Shown here: positions 8,391 through 17,150 of the stretch, one piece after another | Layout of the letters: the number at the start of each line of letters is the position of its first letter | How positions within the stretch are numbered: position 1 is the stretch's first letter | Assembly (NCBI GenBank): GCA_951813325.1 | Contig: OX638350.1 | Location: forward strand, 248,001 to 312,000 | Reading direction: 5' to 3' | Origin: an uncultured Acidimicrobiales bacterium | GTDB lineage: Bacteria; Actinomycetota; Acidimicrobiia; Acidimicrobiales; Bin134 | Length of the DNA stretch: 64,000 nucleotides | Translations under genes and position numbers: made by a program | The notes under the pieces: generated by a model | Databases searched by the model: none | The model's input: only the letters and a program-made list of their open reading frames with translations | Told to the model about the DNA's origin: nothing

Positions 8391-9497
8391 GTGGCTGATC
8401 GTGTTGCTACCCCTCTTTATGCCCCGAGTAGCAGATTCCGCAGAGCTGTCCCGTCGTGGGCCACCTTCTTAGCGGTATTTGTCTTTCTCGCGTTACTGCC
8501 ATGGCTGCCCATCTTGGGTTGGACCGACATCTTCGACAGCGGCAACGATTTTGGGAAAGGCAATCTGGCTTTTGTCTTCGCCTTCGCAATTGCTGCGGTG
8601 GGCTTCAACCTGCTGGTGGGCTATTCCGGGACCCTCGGCCTCGCCGTCGCTGGTCTCTTTGCACTAGGGGCATACGGAACGGCGGTACTCTCCGCCCCTA
8701 GCGAGGCCCGTGAGGCCCTGGCGGGCTATGACTGGCCGTTCTTTGTAGCACTACCGGTGGTTTGCATTGCCGCAGCCATTATCGGAGTCTTGGTGGGATT
8801 CCCCGCCGCCCGGCTCAAGGGCTTCTTTTTGGCCATTGCCACCTTGGCATTGGGTGAATTGATCGTCACCATCATCCGCCTGGACGAAAAGGTGTGGGAC
8901 GGCCTCAAGACCAACGGTGGGACTGGCAAGCAGGTCCCGCAATTCCGAGTTCCCGGGCTTGGACGTGTCGACAGCTATTACATGCTGTCGTTGGGCGCTT
9001 TGTTCCTGATGATGGTGGCCTACGTCGTGCTCACCAATCGGAGACTGGGTCGAACCCTCAAAGCCGTGAGAGACATAGACATTGCTACCGGCCCCATCGG
9101 GATCTCTTCGACCTACTACAAGCTCGTGGCTTTTGGAATCTCGGCGTTCGCAGCTGCGTTGGCCGGTGCCATGTGGGCTCAGAACAGCTCCTTTGCCAAC
9201 CCCTCAGCTTTCCGCACCCGGTTGTTGGTGTTCCTGCTCGTCGTTCTCATTGTGGGAGGGCTGAGCCACAAATGGGGTCCACTCATTGGCGCGATCTTCT
9301 TCGTTTTCCTGCGCCAGAAGTTGCAGGACACCCAAAAGCTGCTCTTCTTGATCTTGGGTATCACCCTCATTCTGGCTGTGCTTATTCTGCCCAACGGAAT
9401 TGCCGCTCTGCCTGAGCGCATGCGCGAGAGCCGGTGGGTCAAAGACCTCCAACGCAGGCTACAGAGCTTGGCAGGATCCGTGGGGTCGTCAATATGA
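8391..9497 (+). CDS. livM: Branched-chain amino acid-type ABC transporter permease (LivM-like)
   Basis: 368 aa membrane protein, GTG start three bases after the LivH stop. Signature segments are FAFAIAAVGFNLLVGYSGTLGLAVAGLFALGAYG and the cytoplasmic-loop motif RTLKAVRDIDIATGPIGIS. It pairs with the LivH-like subunit. Its TGA stop overlaps the ATG of the ATPase gene (ATGA), a sign of translational coupling. Confidence 0.93.
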   Translation: MADRVATPLYAPSSRFRRAVPSWATFLAVFVFLALLPWLPILGWTDIFDSGNDFGKGNLAFVFAFAIAAVGFNLLVGYSGTLGLAVAGLFALGAYGTAVLSAPSEAREALAGYDWPFFVALPVVCIAAAIIGVLVGFPAARLKGFFLAIATLALGELIVTIIRLDEKVWDGLKTNGGTGKQVPQFRVPGLGRVDSYYMLSLGALFLMMVAYVVLTNRRLGRTLKAVRDIDIATGPIGISSTYYKLVAFGISAFAAALAGAMWAQNSSFANPSAFRTRLLVFLLVVLIVGGLSHKWGPLIGAIFFVFLRQKLQDTQKLLFLILGITLILAVLILPNGIAALPERMRESRWVKDLQRRLQSLAGSVGSSI

Positions 9498-10441
9498 GCG
9501 CCGTCGACACTGCCGCGCCGGGTTCCAGCCCTTCAGAATCTCATGCTTCGCTGGCCATCGAGGATTTGCACGTGGCTTTTGGCGGGAACCGGGTTTTGCA
9601 AGGAGTAGACCTGCAATTTACTCCCGGGTTCAACGGGCTTATTGGCCCCAACGGAGCGGGCAAGACCACGGTGTTCAACGTGATCTCGGGTTACGTCCGC
9701 CGCAACGAAGGGTCGGTACGCCTTAATGGAGAGGACATTGCTCCATTGTCCCGAACTGGCCGGGTGAAGGCTGGGATCGGGCGTACCTTCCAGGCTCCTC
9801 GCCTAATCCTCGACGCCACGGTCATGGAGAACACCCTGCTGGGACGGCATCATCTGTTCCGCTGGGGACACCTGGCCGAGCTTCTGCTCTTGCCCCAGCA
9901 GCGTCGTGAAGAGACCGAAGCCCGACAGGTCTGCATGGACATGCTTGACCGCTTCGGGCTGGCCGATGTGGCCCACGAAGAGGCCGGAGCGCTGTCGCTA
10001 GGTTCCCAGAAGCTAGTCGAGGTGGCCCGGGCCCTGGTAGCCGATCCCACCGTCATGCTGCTCGACGAGCCCGCCGCTGGCTTGGGGGCCGACGACGTAA
10101 CTGTGCTGCTGCGGGGACTGCGCCAGATCCAAGCCGAGCGCGACCTTTGCATGATCATCATCGAGCACGACTTGCAACTGGTGACCAGCCTTTGCCCCAA
10201 GATCAGCGTGTTGCACTTCGGCGAGATCATCTCCGAAGGCAGTCCTGAGCATGTAACCACCGATCCGGTGGTCATAGAGGCTTACCTGGGCCACGGTTTT
10301 GAGGCCGAGGAAGGCGGCGAGATTCACGAAGTGGAGAGTCCGCTATCTGAGCACCACCACATCGACCACGTCGAAGAAGAGGGCGAGCTCACCGAGGTGT
10401 GGACTGAAGACGGGGATTCTGAGCAGGAGGAGCCGTCCTGA
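9494..10441 (+). CDS. livG: ABC transporter ATP-binding protein (LivG-like)
   Basis: 315 aa. Walker A is GPNGAGKTT, the signature region ALSLGSQKLVEVARAL, Walker B VMLLDEPAAGLG, and the switch His lies in IIEHD. Long loops after Walker A (GRTFQAPRLI, then HHLFRWGHLAEL) are typical LivG. The last ~45 residues form a strongly acidic tail (clusters such as EAEEGGE and EEEGELTE) not usual for the family. It overlaps livM by four bases and the next ATPase gene by one. It supplies ATP hydrolysis for the importer. Confidence 0.93.
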   Translation: MSAVDTAAPGSSPSESHASLAIEDLHVAFGGNRVLQGVDLQFTPGFNGLIGPNGAGKTTVFNVISGYVRRNEGSVRLNGEDIAPLSRTGRVKAGIGRTFQAPRLILDATVMENTLLGRHHLFRWGHLAELLLLPQQRREETEARQVCMDMLDRFGLADVAHEEAGALSLGSQKLVEVARALVADPTVMLLDEPAAGLGADDVTVLLRGLRQIQAERDLCMIIIEHDLQLVTSLCPKISVLHFGEIISEGSPEHVTTDPVVIEAYLGHGFEAEEGGEIHEVESPLSEHHHIDHVEEEGELTEVWTEDGDSEQEEPS

Positions 10442-11151
10442 TGCTGCTTGAGGTCAACGATCTGGTTTCGGGCTACGGCCGCCTCGAAGTACTGCACGGC
10501 GTCTCGCTGTCGGTGGAAGAAGGCGAGATCGTGTCGGTGCTGGGGGCCAACGGGGCGGGCAAGACCACGCTGCTGCGGACCATTTCCGGGGTGCTGGACA
10601 CCTGGACGGGGTCGGTAGTGCTCGACGGGGAGAATTTGGGCAGCCTGGCCATCGAGCGCCGGGCCATGCGAGGACTCGGCCACCTGCCTGAGGGACGGGG
10701 CATCTTCCAGAACCTGTCGGTCAAGGAGAATCTAGAACTGGGTTTGGGGCTGCGATCCGACGGCGCCGCCGCCATCCGCCGTGACCGCGACCGCTTGCTG
10801 GACCTGCTGCCCGCGCTGGCCGAGAAGATCGGCGAGCAAGCCTCTTCGCTGTCGGGCGGCCAGCAGCAGATGCTGGCCCTGGCTCGGGCCATGATCACCC
10901 GGCCCAAGCTGTTGATGATCGACGAGCTGTCCTTCGGCCTGGCCCCCAACCTGGTAGACCAGCTGTTCGAGCTGGTGGTCGACCTGCGCGACGAGGGCGG
11001 CACCACCTTCTTGCTGGTGGAGCAGAACGCCGGAGTGTTGGAAGTGTCCGACCGCACCTATGTGCTGCGTACCGGCAACAACGACATCAGCGGGCCGTCA
11101 TCGGAGCTGCGAGCCTCGCACGACCTGGTCCGGTCGTATTTGGGCCACTAA
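10441..11151 (+). CDS. livF: ABC transporter ATP-binding protein (LivF-like)
   Basis: 236 aa, normal LivF length. Walker A GANGAGKTT, signature SLSGGQQQMLALARA, Walker B LLMIDELSFGLAP, switch His position replaced in LLVEQN as is normal for LivF. Starts at a TGATG overlap with the LivG-like gene. It completes the five-gene importer set begun at 5845. Walker B reads DELS rather than the common DEPS, a mild change. Confidence 0.93.
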   Translation: MLLEVNDLVSGYGRLEVLHGVSLSVEEGEIVSVLGANGAGKTTLLRTISGVLDTWTGSVVLDGENLGSLAIERRAMRGLGHLPEGRGIFQNLSVKENLELGLGLRSDGAAAIRRDRDRLLDLLPALAEKIGEQASSLSGGQQQMLALARAMITRPKLLMIDELSFGLAPNLVDQLFELVVDLRDEGGTTFLLVEQNAGVLEVSDRTYVLRTGNNDISGPSSELRASHDLVRSYLGH

Positions 11152-11157
11152 GCGCTG

Positions 11158-11844
11158 ATGCCGGGTCGGGTGCTGGTGACCGGCGGGGCATCGGGAATCG
11201 GTGCGGAGACCTGTCAGGTGCTGGCTGACAGCGGCTGGGACGTGGTGGCTACCGATGTGACTCTGGCCGATGGAGTCGCTCCTCTCGACGTGACCGACGA
11301 AGCTGCCTGGGATCAGGTGTTCAACGACGCGGGTCCGCTTGCTGGGTTGGTGAACTGCGCCGGCATCCGCACCCGCAGCTCGATTGTGGACACCGAGTTG
11401 GATGACTTCGAGCGCCATTTGCGGGTCAACGTGGTTGGCACATGGCTGGGCATCCGGGGATTCTTGCGTCGCCACCATCCCAGCGCGGCCGGGGCCATCG
11501 TCAACGTGTCTTCGGTGAACGCTGAGATAGCGGTGCCCGATCAAGCCCACTACGTCGCCTCCAAGGGGGCCGTGTCGGCCCTCACCCGGGCCGCTGCGGT
11601 AGAGGCAGCACCGCGGGGGGTGCGAGTCAACGCGGTGGCTCCGGGGCCGGTGCGCACCCCGATGACCGCGGAGCGGCTCGGTGATCCCGAACAAGCGGCC
11701 TGGCTGGATGCCCGGGTACCGATGGGCCGGGTGGCCGAGCCCGCGGAGATCGCCGAGGTCATCTCGTTTCTGCTCAGCAAGAAGGCGTCTTATGTAACCG
11801 GCGAAGTTCTATTCACTGACGGAGGGTGGCGCGGCCATGCCTGA
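11158..11844 (+). CDS. SDR family oxidoreductase
   Basis: 228 aa. Cofactor motif TGGASGIGAE, catalytic Ser in VNVSSVNAEIA and YVASKGAVS (Tyr-x-x-x-Lys). C-terminal YVTGEVLFTDGGWRG is the classical SDR ending. Asp in VATDVTL suggests NAD preference. It begins six bases after the importer operon and overlaps the next gene (VOC protein) by eight bases, so it is probably cotranscribed with both. The substrate may be what the importer delivers; that is inference. Confidence 0.9.
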   Translation: MPGRVLVTGGASGIGAETCQVLADSGWDVVATDVTLADGVAPLDVTDEAAWDQVFNDAGPLAGLVNCAGIRTRSSIVDTELDDFERHLRVNVVGTWLGIRGFLRRHHPSAAGAIVNVSSVNAEIAVPDQAHYVASKGAVSALTRAAAVEAAPRGVRVNAVAPGPVRTPMTAERLGDPEQAAWLDARVPMGRVAEPAEIAEVISFLLSKKASYVTGEVLFTDGGWRGHA

Positions 11845-12394
11845 TACAACATCCAATTCACAGCTTGATGCTCTTCAGGGGTTGGTGCCCCTGGAGGACT
11901 TCTACCACTTCGGCATCGTGGTGACCGACCTCGACGCCGCCATGGCCGAATGGAGTGCCCTCCACGGTTTCGAGTGGGCCCCCATCCAGCACCGGGAGTT
12001 CATGGTCCGCCAGCCCAACGGGGTGGTGAAGGCCGATTTCCGGTTCACCTACTCCATCGATGGGCCGCCCCACATCGAGTTCATCTCGGCCACGCCGGGA
12101 ACGGTGTGGGATACATCCACCGCTGGTGGTGTCCACCACCTGGGCTATTGGAGTCACGATTTGGTGGCCGACGCCCAACGCCTGGCCGACGCCGGCTACG
12201 AGTGGCTGGCCTCCTACGAAGCCTCCGACGGACGGCCGCTGGGCTTCACCTACCACTGGATGCCCACCACTGGGCTGCGGGTAGAGCTGGTGGACGCGTC
12301 CCGCCGCCAAGACTTCCTCAATTGGCTGGCCGGGGCCGACTTCCCCGCGGCCACCGACCGCCTTCGAGTCGGCCCTGGCCGCAGCGGGGGTTGA
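11837..12394 (+). CDS. VOC/glyoxalase-like protein, altered C-terminus
   Basis: 185 aa. N-terminal FYHFGIVVTDLDAAMAEWS and VHHLGYWSHDLVADAQRL are two beta-alpha-beta-beta-beta modules of the vicinal-oxygen-chelate fold; the metal-ligand positions resemble methylmalonyl-CoA epimerase relatives. The paralog at 38510 ends soon after a motif equivalent to FLNWLAGADF. Here about 15 more residues (AATDRLRVGPGRSGG) are read out of frame from the FAD-gene remnant that begins at about 12363. A deletion probably joined the two genes and gave this protein a foreign tail. Confidence 0.85.
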   Translation: MPDTTSNSQLDALQGLVPLEDFYHFGIVVTDLDAAMAEWSALHGFEWAPIQHREFMVRQPNGVVKADFRFTYSIDGPPHIEFISATPGTVWDTSTAGGVHHLGYWSHDLVADAQRLADAGYEWLASYEASDGRPLGFTYHWMPTTGLRVELVDASRRQDFLNWLAGADFPAATDRLRVGPGRSGG

Positions 12395-12949
12395 CGTCCG
12401 CTGTCGCACTGGGGCGGTGCGCCTGCTGCGAGATTGCGGTCGGATCACTGGGGTGTCCACCGGCACCTCCCGGCGGTTCGGCGCGGCCAACGGGGTGGTG
12501 TTGGCCGCGGGCGGCTATCAGGCCAACTTCGGTCTGCGGTCCCGCTTCCAGCCCGAGGCGTCGACCCCCTATCTGGGCACCGGCTTCTGCCGGGGCGACG
12601 GCCACGTCATGGGCCAGTCGGTGGGGGGCGATCTGATCAACGTGACCATGATCCCCCCGCTGGTGATGGTGGGCTCCGCGCTGGTGGAAGATGCCATCGC
12701 GGTCAATCAGCAGGGCCGCCGCTATGGGCCGCTCCCAAGGTGGTGGGCATCAACTTCCCCGCCGGCGGGTTCCGGGTGAGCGCCGACATGGAGGTGCTCG
12801 ACGTGTTCGGCGACCCCATCGCCGGGCTGTTCGCCGTAGGCGACTGCGTGGGCGGGGTCAGCCCCGCCATCGGCCTGGGCGGTGTGAAGATCACCGCCGC
12901 CCTCACCCTGGGCCGCCACGCCGGCCAGATCGCCGCCAGTCGCGGTTAG
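12363..12949 (+). pseudogene. Remnant of FAD-dependent dehydrogenase (fumarate reductase/ketosteroid dehydrogenase-like)
   Basis: Reading from 12363 gives FESALAAAGVDVRC, then ANGVVLAAGGYQAN and INVTMIPPL, the middle part of a FAD_binding_2 protein. The N-terminal Rossmann half is missing. Near 12735 the homology jumps to another frame and resumes as PKVVGINFPAGGF and IAGLFAVGDCVGGVSPA, the FAD-proximal C-terminus. So the gene lacks its 5' part and also has an internal frame-breaking deletion. No start codon with a ribosome site is evident. It is unlikely to make an active enzyme. Confidence 0.8.
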
Positions 12950-13057
12950 CAGCTGCTGAAACGGCATTCTTGTTTGTTTGAATTTCTGTAAACTAGCACT
13001 AGACTAAATTCATGCGTAGCTTCCCCGCACAATTTCGAATCGCCGCGAGGGAACGAG

Positions 13058-13276
13058 ATGCCGAAGCGAAAAGAGCTTGTGGCGTAGATCAAAGAATTTA
13101 CCCGCCGACATGGGGCCTCCGTCAGACCGGTGCGCCAGGGTAAGCATGAGATCTGGGAGTGTGAAGGGCTCACTTTCCCTATTCCTCGGCACCGTGAGAT
13201 TGCTGAGGGGACAGCCCAGGCAATCATGAAAAGACTGGCCGAGCATTTGGTGGGCCGAAGAGAAGGGGACAAATGA
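13058..13276 (+). pseudogene. hicA: HicA-like toxin gene with amber codon 10
   Basis: The frame from ATG at 13058 (preceded by GAGGGAA) reads MPKRKELVA, then TAG at 13085-13087, then IKEFTRRHGASVRPVRQGKHEI and FPIPRHREIAEGTAQAIMKRL. The pattern G-K-H-E-I and the P-x-H-x-E-I-A-x-G-T motif is HicA: a small double-stranded-RNA-binding-like mRNA interferase. The frame ends with ATGA overlapping the HicB start. The only lesion is the TAG, so the toxin is probably off, or made only by readthrough or internal start. The family call rests on these motifs. Confidence 0.7.
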
Positions 13277-13689
13277 CCGAGAGTGTCTACGCGGTTGAAG
13301 CGACCCGTTCCGGGGATTGGTGGGTGATTGAGGTGGTCTCGGGGCTTCCAGCAAGCGTTGTCGGGGTGAGCCAGGCTCGCCGGCTGAACAAAGTTCCGAA
13401 AGTCGCCCGTCGCCTCATAGCCGATCTCCTTGAGATGGACATCAACGAAGTGAAGGTCGATGTCAAAGTGTCAATTCCAGGCGAGCTTGCCGCGGTGCTC
13501 GACAGGGCTCGGCAAGCCGCAGCTACTGAAGTCGAGGCTCGGACTGCTGCGGCCAGGGCCCGATGTGAAGCCGCCGTTGCCCTATTGGACGCCAACTTGA
13601 CGATGCGGGAGGCCGGCCAAGTCCTCGGTGTCTCCCATCAGCGGATCAAGCAGCTAGCCGACCAAGCCAAAGACTCAGCGATTGCCTGA
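13273..13689 (+). CDS. hicB: HicB-like antitoxin
   Basis: 138 aa. N-terminal YAVEATRSGDWWVIEVVSG followed by TQARRL-like VSQARRLNKVPKVARRLI matches the HicB partial RNase-H-like fold. The C-terminal MREAGQVLGVSHQRIKQLA is a helix-turn-helix that would bind the operator. An Ala-rich coiled segment joins them. It starts inside the HicA stop (ATGA). The antitoxin is intact although its toxin gene carries a nonsense codon. Its 3' end overlaps by 15 bases the original 3' end of the convergent FAD gene. Confidence 0.75.
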   Translation: MTESVYAVEATRSGDWWVIEVVSGLPASVVGVSQARRLNKVPKVARRLIADLLEMDINEVKVDVKVSIPGELAAVLDRARQAAATEVEARTAAARARCEAAVALLDANLTMREAGQVLGVSHQRIKQLADQAKDSAIA

Positions 13690-14906
13690 TTTCGATACGC
13701 TCAACGGCTTGTGATTGAGAGCGTGCTCCGCGGCGATCTGTCCGAAGCAGAAGGCTTCGGACAGGTTGGAGCCTTCGCCGGGGTAGAGCACACCGGAGGC
13801 CTGGCCTAGTGGTGTGTCGTGGGTTTATTCGCGCGTGTCCTGCTAGGCATCGACGCCCCTCGCGGCGTTGCCCCTCCTTGCCGTACGCTGGAAGTATGGC
13901 TGCGTCGGTGCGCCTTGCGAGGAACGCCGCTGCCGTCGCAATCCACGGCGCTAAACCCACGACACACCACTAGTTCCCCGGCGCCGTATAGATCGGGAAT
14001 TGGGTCGCCGAAGGCGTCGAGGATGCGGCTGTGGCGGTCGCGGCGGGGGCCGCCGGTGGTGTTGGATCCCCCAGGCCACAGTGCCACGCAGTAGTAGGGC
14101 GGCTCGGAGATGGGCACCATGGTGTCGGCCGGGCGGCCCCACAGGTCGGGTTCGCCCTTGCGACACGACAGGTTGTAGTCGGCCACGGTGACCTCCGCTT
14201 GCTTGGCAGCGTCCTCGGTCATGCCGGCGGCCACCGCGGCCTCGGCAATTGTGCTGCCGGGGGCGATCCAGCCCCTCTCGATCTCGGCTGAGTTGTCGTC
14301 GCTCCAGTCATACAGGCCCACAGCTACCGCGCCGAAGTGGGCGCCCAGCGCCACGGTCTGGCCATTGCAGATCGCGGTCAAACCGGTCACCTGCCCGTCT
14401 GCATCCTGCAATAGCCGAGACGCGGCGGTATCCCACCGGACAGGAATCTCTCGCCGGTTCACCGCCGCGGCCAACCCCTTGAACAGCCTGGGGCCGCCCC
14501 CGGCCGCCGCGGCCAGCCGCTCAGCCACCCCTCCGGGTTGCACGGCCACAATCGCCTCCGCGCCGTCGAATCCGGGATGCTCGGCCCCCGCCGAGGCCAC
14601 CATGTCCAAGCCGCCGATGGCGTCCTCGAACCACTGCGGCAGGCAGGCGGCCCGATCGGCCCAGGCGTGGGATACGTCGAAGGGCACCATGCCCGAAGCG
14701 CAGACATCCAGATAGCGGGCCCCGGCGTCCACATCGGTCACCGTCATCACCATGCCGCCCGACATCCGGGTAGACGGAGTATGTCGCTGCTCGGGGCACT
14801 TCTCCACCAGAACCACCGAGGCCCCGGCGTCGCTGGCGGTGACAGCCGCAGCCGTGCCCGCCGCCCCGTAGCCCACCACCACCACGTCGTATGTCTGGTC
14901 GAACAT
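13675..14906 (-). pseudogene. FAD-dependent dehydrogenase gene split by a MITE
   Basis: From ATG at 14906: MFDQTYDVVVVGYGAAGTAA (FAD-binding GxGxxG) through LDAFGDPIPDLYGAGEL, then the MITE at 13806-13973. After it the same gene resumes as GQASGVLYPGEGSNLSEAF to a TGA at 13675. Removing the element plus one CTAG copy restores one uninterrupted 355-codon frame. Even so the protein is short for its fumarate-reductase/3-ketosteroid-dehydrogenase family (usually ~480-560 aa): the middle, after VALGAHFGAV, seems to be missing. It may already have been impaired before the insertion. Its start overlaps the SnoaL-like gene upstream (ATGA). Confidence 0.85.
13806..13973 (+). mobile_element. MITE copy 1 (160 bp plus flanking CTAG on each side)
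   Basis: Bounded by the perfect terminal inverted repeats TGGTGTGTCGTGGGTTTA and its complement, each flanked by CTAG. It contains no transposase-sized frame. A second copy at 26067-26234 lies in the opposite orientation and differs at one base. Insertion into TA within CTAG is the known preference of the IS630/Tc1-mariner group, whose MITEs are common. The duplicated CTAG (or TA) and the intact flanking coding sequence give a clear empty-site reconstruction. Confidence 0.92.
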
Positions 14907-15244
14907 CAGAAGTCCCCGCCGTCCAGGGTCACCGTCTGGCGCACGATCACCCCGTTGGCCACTTCGAAGCAATCGGTGCCCGAAGCTCCGTCGCCAGGAC
15001 CGCCCACCAGCTCCCAGGCCACCGTCACCAGGCCGTCCTCCAACTGGGGCTCAGCGAACTCCACCCGACCAACGCCCAACCGGTCGGGCACAGTGGAGAA
15101 ATAGCCGGCGATGGCGCCCCGGCCCTGATAGGCAACATCGCGCACCAGCACCGCGTCGTCGGCGTAGTCGGCGGCCATGGCCTCAGGGTCGCCGGTGTGG
15201 ACCGCGGCCAGATGGTCTTGAACTGCGCTCAGGGGATCACGCAT
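14906..15244 (-). CDS. SnoaL-like protein
   Basis: 112 aa. MRDPLSAVQDHLAAVHTGDPEAMAADYADDAVLV is the usual N-terminal helix pair and strand of SnoaL/NTF2-like proteins, followed by YQGRGAIAGYF. Such proteins may be isomerases, cyclases or ligand binders; the active residue set cannot be fixed from sequence alone. It overlaps the start of the FAD dehydrogenase gene by one base and follows the SDR gene by three, forming a minus-strand operon of SDR, SnoaL and FAD dehydrogenase. Confidence 0.8.
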   Translation of the reverse strand: MRDPLSAVQDHLAAVHTGDPEAMAADYADDAVLVRDVAYQGRGAIAGYFSTVPDRLGVGRVEFAEPQLEDGLVTVAWELVGGPGDGASGTDCFEVANGVIVRQTVTLDGGDF

Positions 15245-15247
15245 CTG

Positions 15248-16009
15248 TCACGCATTGGTCACGCCCAGGCTGAGCCCGCCGTCCACCGTCAACACCGAGC
15301 CGGTGGCCCATTCGGCCCCGATCAGATACTCGAACGCCTCGGCGATCTCGGTGACGGTGCCGATCCGGCCCAGCGCATGGGCCGGTCCCAGCCCTTCGAG
15401 CCGAGATTTGGCCTCGTCGTCGCCCATCAATCCGGCCCGCTGGTTGATCTCGGTGAACACCGCGCCGGGCCGCACGCATCCCACCCGCACGCCCTGAGGC
15501 CCCAACTCCGCGGCCAGCACCCCGGTGAGCGCCTCCAGCGCCCCTTTGGTGGCCGCATAAGGGGCCACGCCGGGAAAGGCCCGCTGGGTGTGTACCGACC
15601 CGACGAACAGCACGCACCCCTGCCGCTCCCGCAGATGGGGCAGGGCCTCGCCCACCAACATCATCCCGGCCACCACATTGGTGTGGAACACGTCGAGCAG
15701 GGCCTGCTCCTCAAGCTCGTCCACCGGACCCCGGTACATGTTGGCCGCATTGCTGATCAAAGTGTCCAAGCCCCCGCCGTGTTCAACCGCGGCCTCAACC
15801 ATGGCGGTGCGGTCACCAGCCACCGACACGTCTCCGGCCACCGCCCGCCCCCGGTCGCGCAGCCCCGCAGCCACCGCCTCCACCCGATCGCTGCGGCGCC
15901 CGGTGATGGTCACCCGCGCTCCCCGGCCGGCCAGATGCTCGGCCGCCCCAGCACCGATGCCCGAGCCACCCCCGGTGATCAAAATGGACATGCCGTCGAT
16001 GGGCTTCAT
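15248..16009 (-). CDS. SDR family oxidoreductase
   Basis: 253 aa. TGGGSGIGAGAAEHLAGRG (cofactor loop), TGRRSDR after strand 2 (Arg pair favours NADP), SNAAN, a catalytic Ser in LFVGSVHTQRA and YAATKGALE. It is the first gene of the minus-strand unit SDR-SnoaL-FAD dehydrogenase and is divergent from the ferredoxin gene at 16057. A second Met seven residues in is an alternative start. The substrate is unknown. Confidence 0.9.
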   Translation of the reverse strand: MKPIDGMSILITGGGSGIGAGAAEHLAGRGARVTITGRRSDRVEAVAAGLRDRGRAVAGDVSVAGDRTAMVEAAVEHGGGLDTLISNAANMYRGPVDELEEQALLDVFHTNVVAGMMLVGEALPHLRERQGCVLFVGSVHTQRAFPGVAPYAATKGALEALTGVLAAELGPQGVRVGCVRPGAVFTEINQRAGLMGDDEAKSRLEGLGPAHALGRIGTVTEIAEAFEYLIGAEWATGSVLTVDGGLSLGVTNA

Positions 16010-16056
16010 TGAGCAGCCAACTTATAGGGAGTAGCGCCGGGGCCTAGGGTTAAGCG

Positions 16057-16272
16057 ATGGCATACCGAGTGGAGATCGACCAGGACGAGTGCATGAGCTC
16101 GGGGCGATGCGTGGCCGACTATCCCGCCGCCTTCGCCTTTGACGACGACGAACTTGCCACCGTGCAGCCCACCGTAGGAAACCTCACCGATCAGCAGATC
16201 CTAAGAGCCGCCCGCAATTGCCCCTCCCGAGCCATCAACGTATACGACTCCAACGGCAATCTCTTGGAGTAG
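16057..16272 (+). CDS. [3Fe-4S] ferredoxin, likely P450 redox partner
   Basis: 71 aa. Three cysteines, Cys12 and Cys18 (CMSSGRC) and Cys55 (NCPSRAI), with a non-cysteine at the usual fourth site, which is the pattern of small actinobacterial 3Fe-4S ferredoxins that deliver electrons to P450s. It is highly acidic, as expected for docking to a P450. One P450 gene lies 0.9 kb downstream on the same strand and a paralog lies at 4.6 kb. It would need a ferredoxin reductase, not seen in the window. Confidence 0.9.
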   Translation: MAYRVEIDQDECMSSGRCVADYPAAFAFDDDELATVQPTVGNLTDQQILRAARNCPSRAINVYDSNGNLLE

Positions 16273-16353
16273 CCGGGGCCGCCGCAACGACGGGCAACAC
16301 CCGTCAATCGTGCACACAACCTCTAATTGGCCCGGCCACTAGGGTTGGCGCTC

Positions 16354-17127
16354 GTGGCGAAATCGATGATTGTTACCGGTGCGGGACACGGGATTGGGGC
16401 GGAGACCGCCCGGCAGGCCGCCGCTGCTGGCTACCGAGTAGGGGTGTTGGATGTCGACGCCGATTCCGCAGAGCAGACAGCCCAATCGCTGCCCGATGCG
16501 ATGGCCCTGGTGGCCTCAACCACTGACTCGGCCGAGATCGAAGCCGCGCTTGACGCCTTCGGCACTCCCGACGCCTTGGTGAACAACGCGGGCATTGTGC
16601 GCTTCACCCCGCTGGTCGACCACCCGGAATCCGATTGGCGGGCGGTGGTAGACGTGAATCTCAACGGCCCGTTCGTGTGCGGCCGAGCCGTGGCCCGCCG
16701 CCTGATCGCCGAGGGGCGCACGGGGGCGATGGTCAACATCTCCTCCATCAACGGCATCGCCCCCGGCCCGAATTCCGGGGCCTACAGCCCGACCAAGGCG
16801 GCGATAATCCAGCTCACCCGCCAGATGGCCATCGAATGGGGTCCAGCCGGCATCCGGGTCAACTCGGTGGCCCCCGGAATCATCGACGACGGCATGTCGG
16901 CCCCCGTGCTGGCCGACCCCCAAGTGAGGGCAACCCGTTCATCTCGTACTCCCAGCCGGCGGCTGGGCGCTGCGGCCGACATCGCCAAAGCAGTGATGTG
17001 GCTGTGCTCGGCCGACGCCGAATACGTCAACGGCCACAACATGGTGGTGGACGGCGGGGTGGTTCACACCGTGCTGGCCGGAATGCCCCGCCCGGAGTCG
17101 ATCGACGGCATCGCCGACGAGAGCTGA
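16354..17127 (+). CDS. SDR family oxidoreductase
   Basis: 257 aa from GTG at 16354. VTGAGHGIGAETARQA, VLDVDAD (acid after strand 2, NAD type), NNAGI, ISSINGIAPG (catalytic Ser) and YSPTKAAII. The C-terminus NGHNMVVDGGV is typical. A TTG start at 16327 would add nine residues with no ribosome site. It lies between the ferredoxin and the P450, and is probably cotranscribed with the P450 23 bases downstream; together they suggest oxidation of a hydroxylated intermediate. Confidence 0.9.
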   Translation: MAKSMIVTGAGHGIGAETARQAAAAGYRVGVLDVDADSAEQTAQSLPDAMALVASTTDSAEIEAALDAFGTPDALVNNAGIVRFTPLVDHPESDWRAVVDVNLNGPFVCGRAVARRLIAEGRTGAMVNISSINGIAPGPNSGAYSPTKAAIIQLTRQMAIEWGPAGIRVNSVAPGIIDDGMSAPVLADPQVRATRSSRTPSRRLGAAADIAKAVMWLCSADAEYVNGHNMVVDGGVVHTVLAGMPRPESIDGIADES

Positions 17128-17150
17128 TCGACCCAAGGAGACGACCCGCT

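Noticed and set aside
13085..13087. TAG in hicA as pyrrolysine codon
   Set aside because: Nothing in the window supports pyrrolysine use and the position is not a conserved functional residue of HicA.
13819..13968. Short frames inside the MITE copies
   Set aside because: They are read through the inverted repeats, have no ribosome site, and the element is too short for a transposase.
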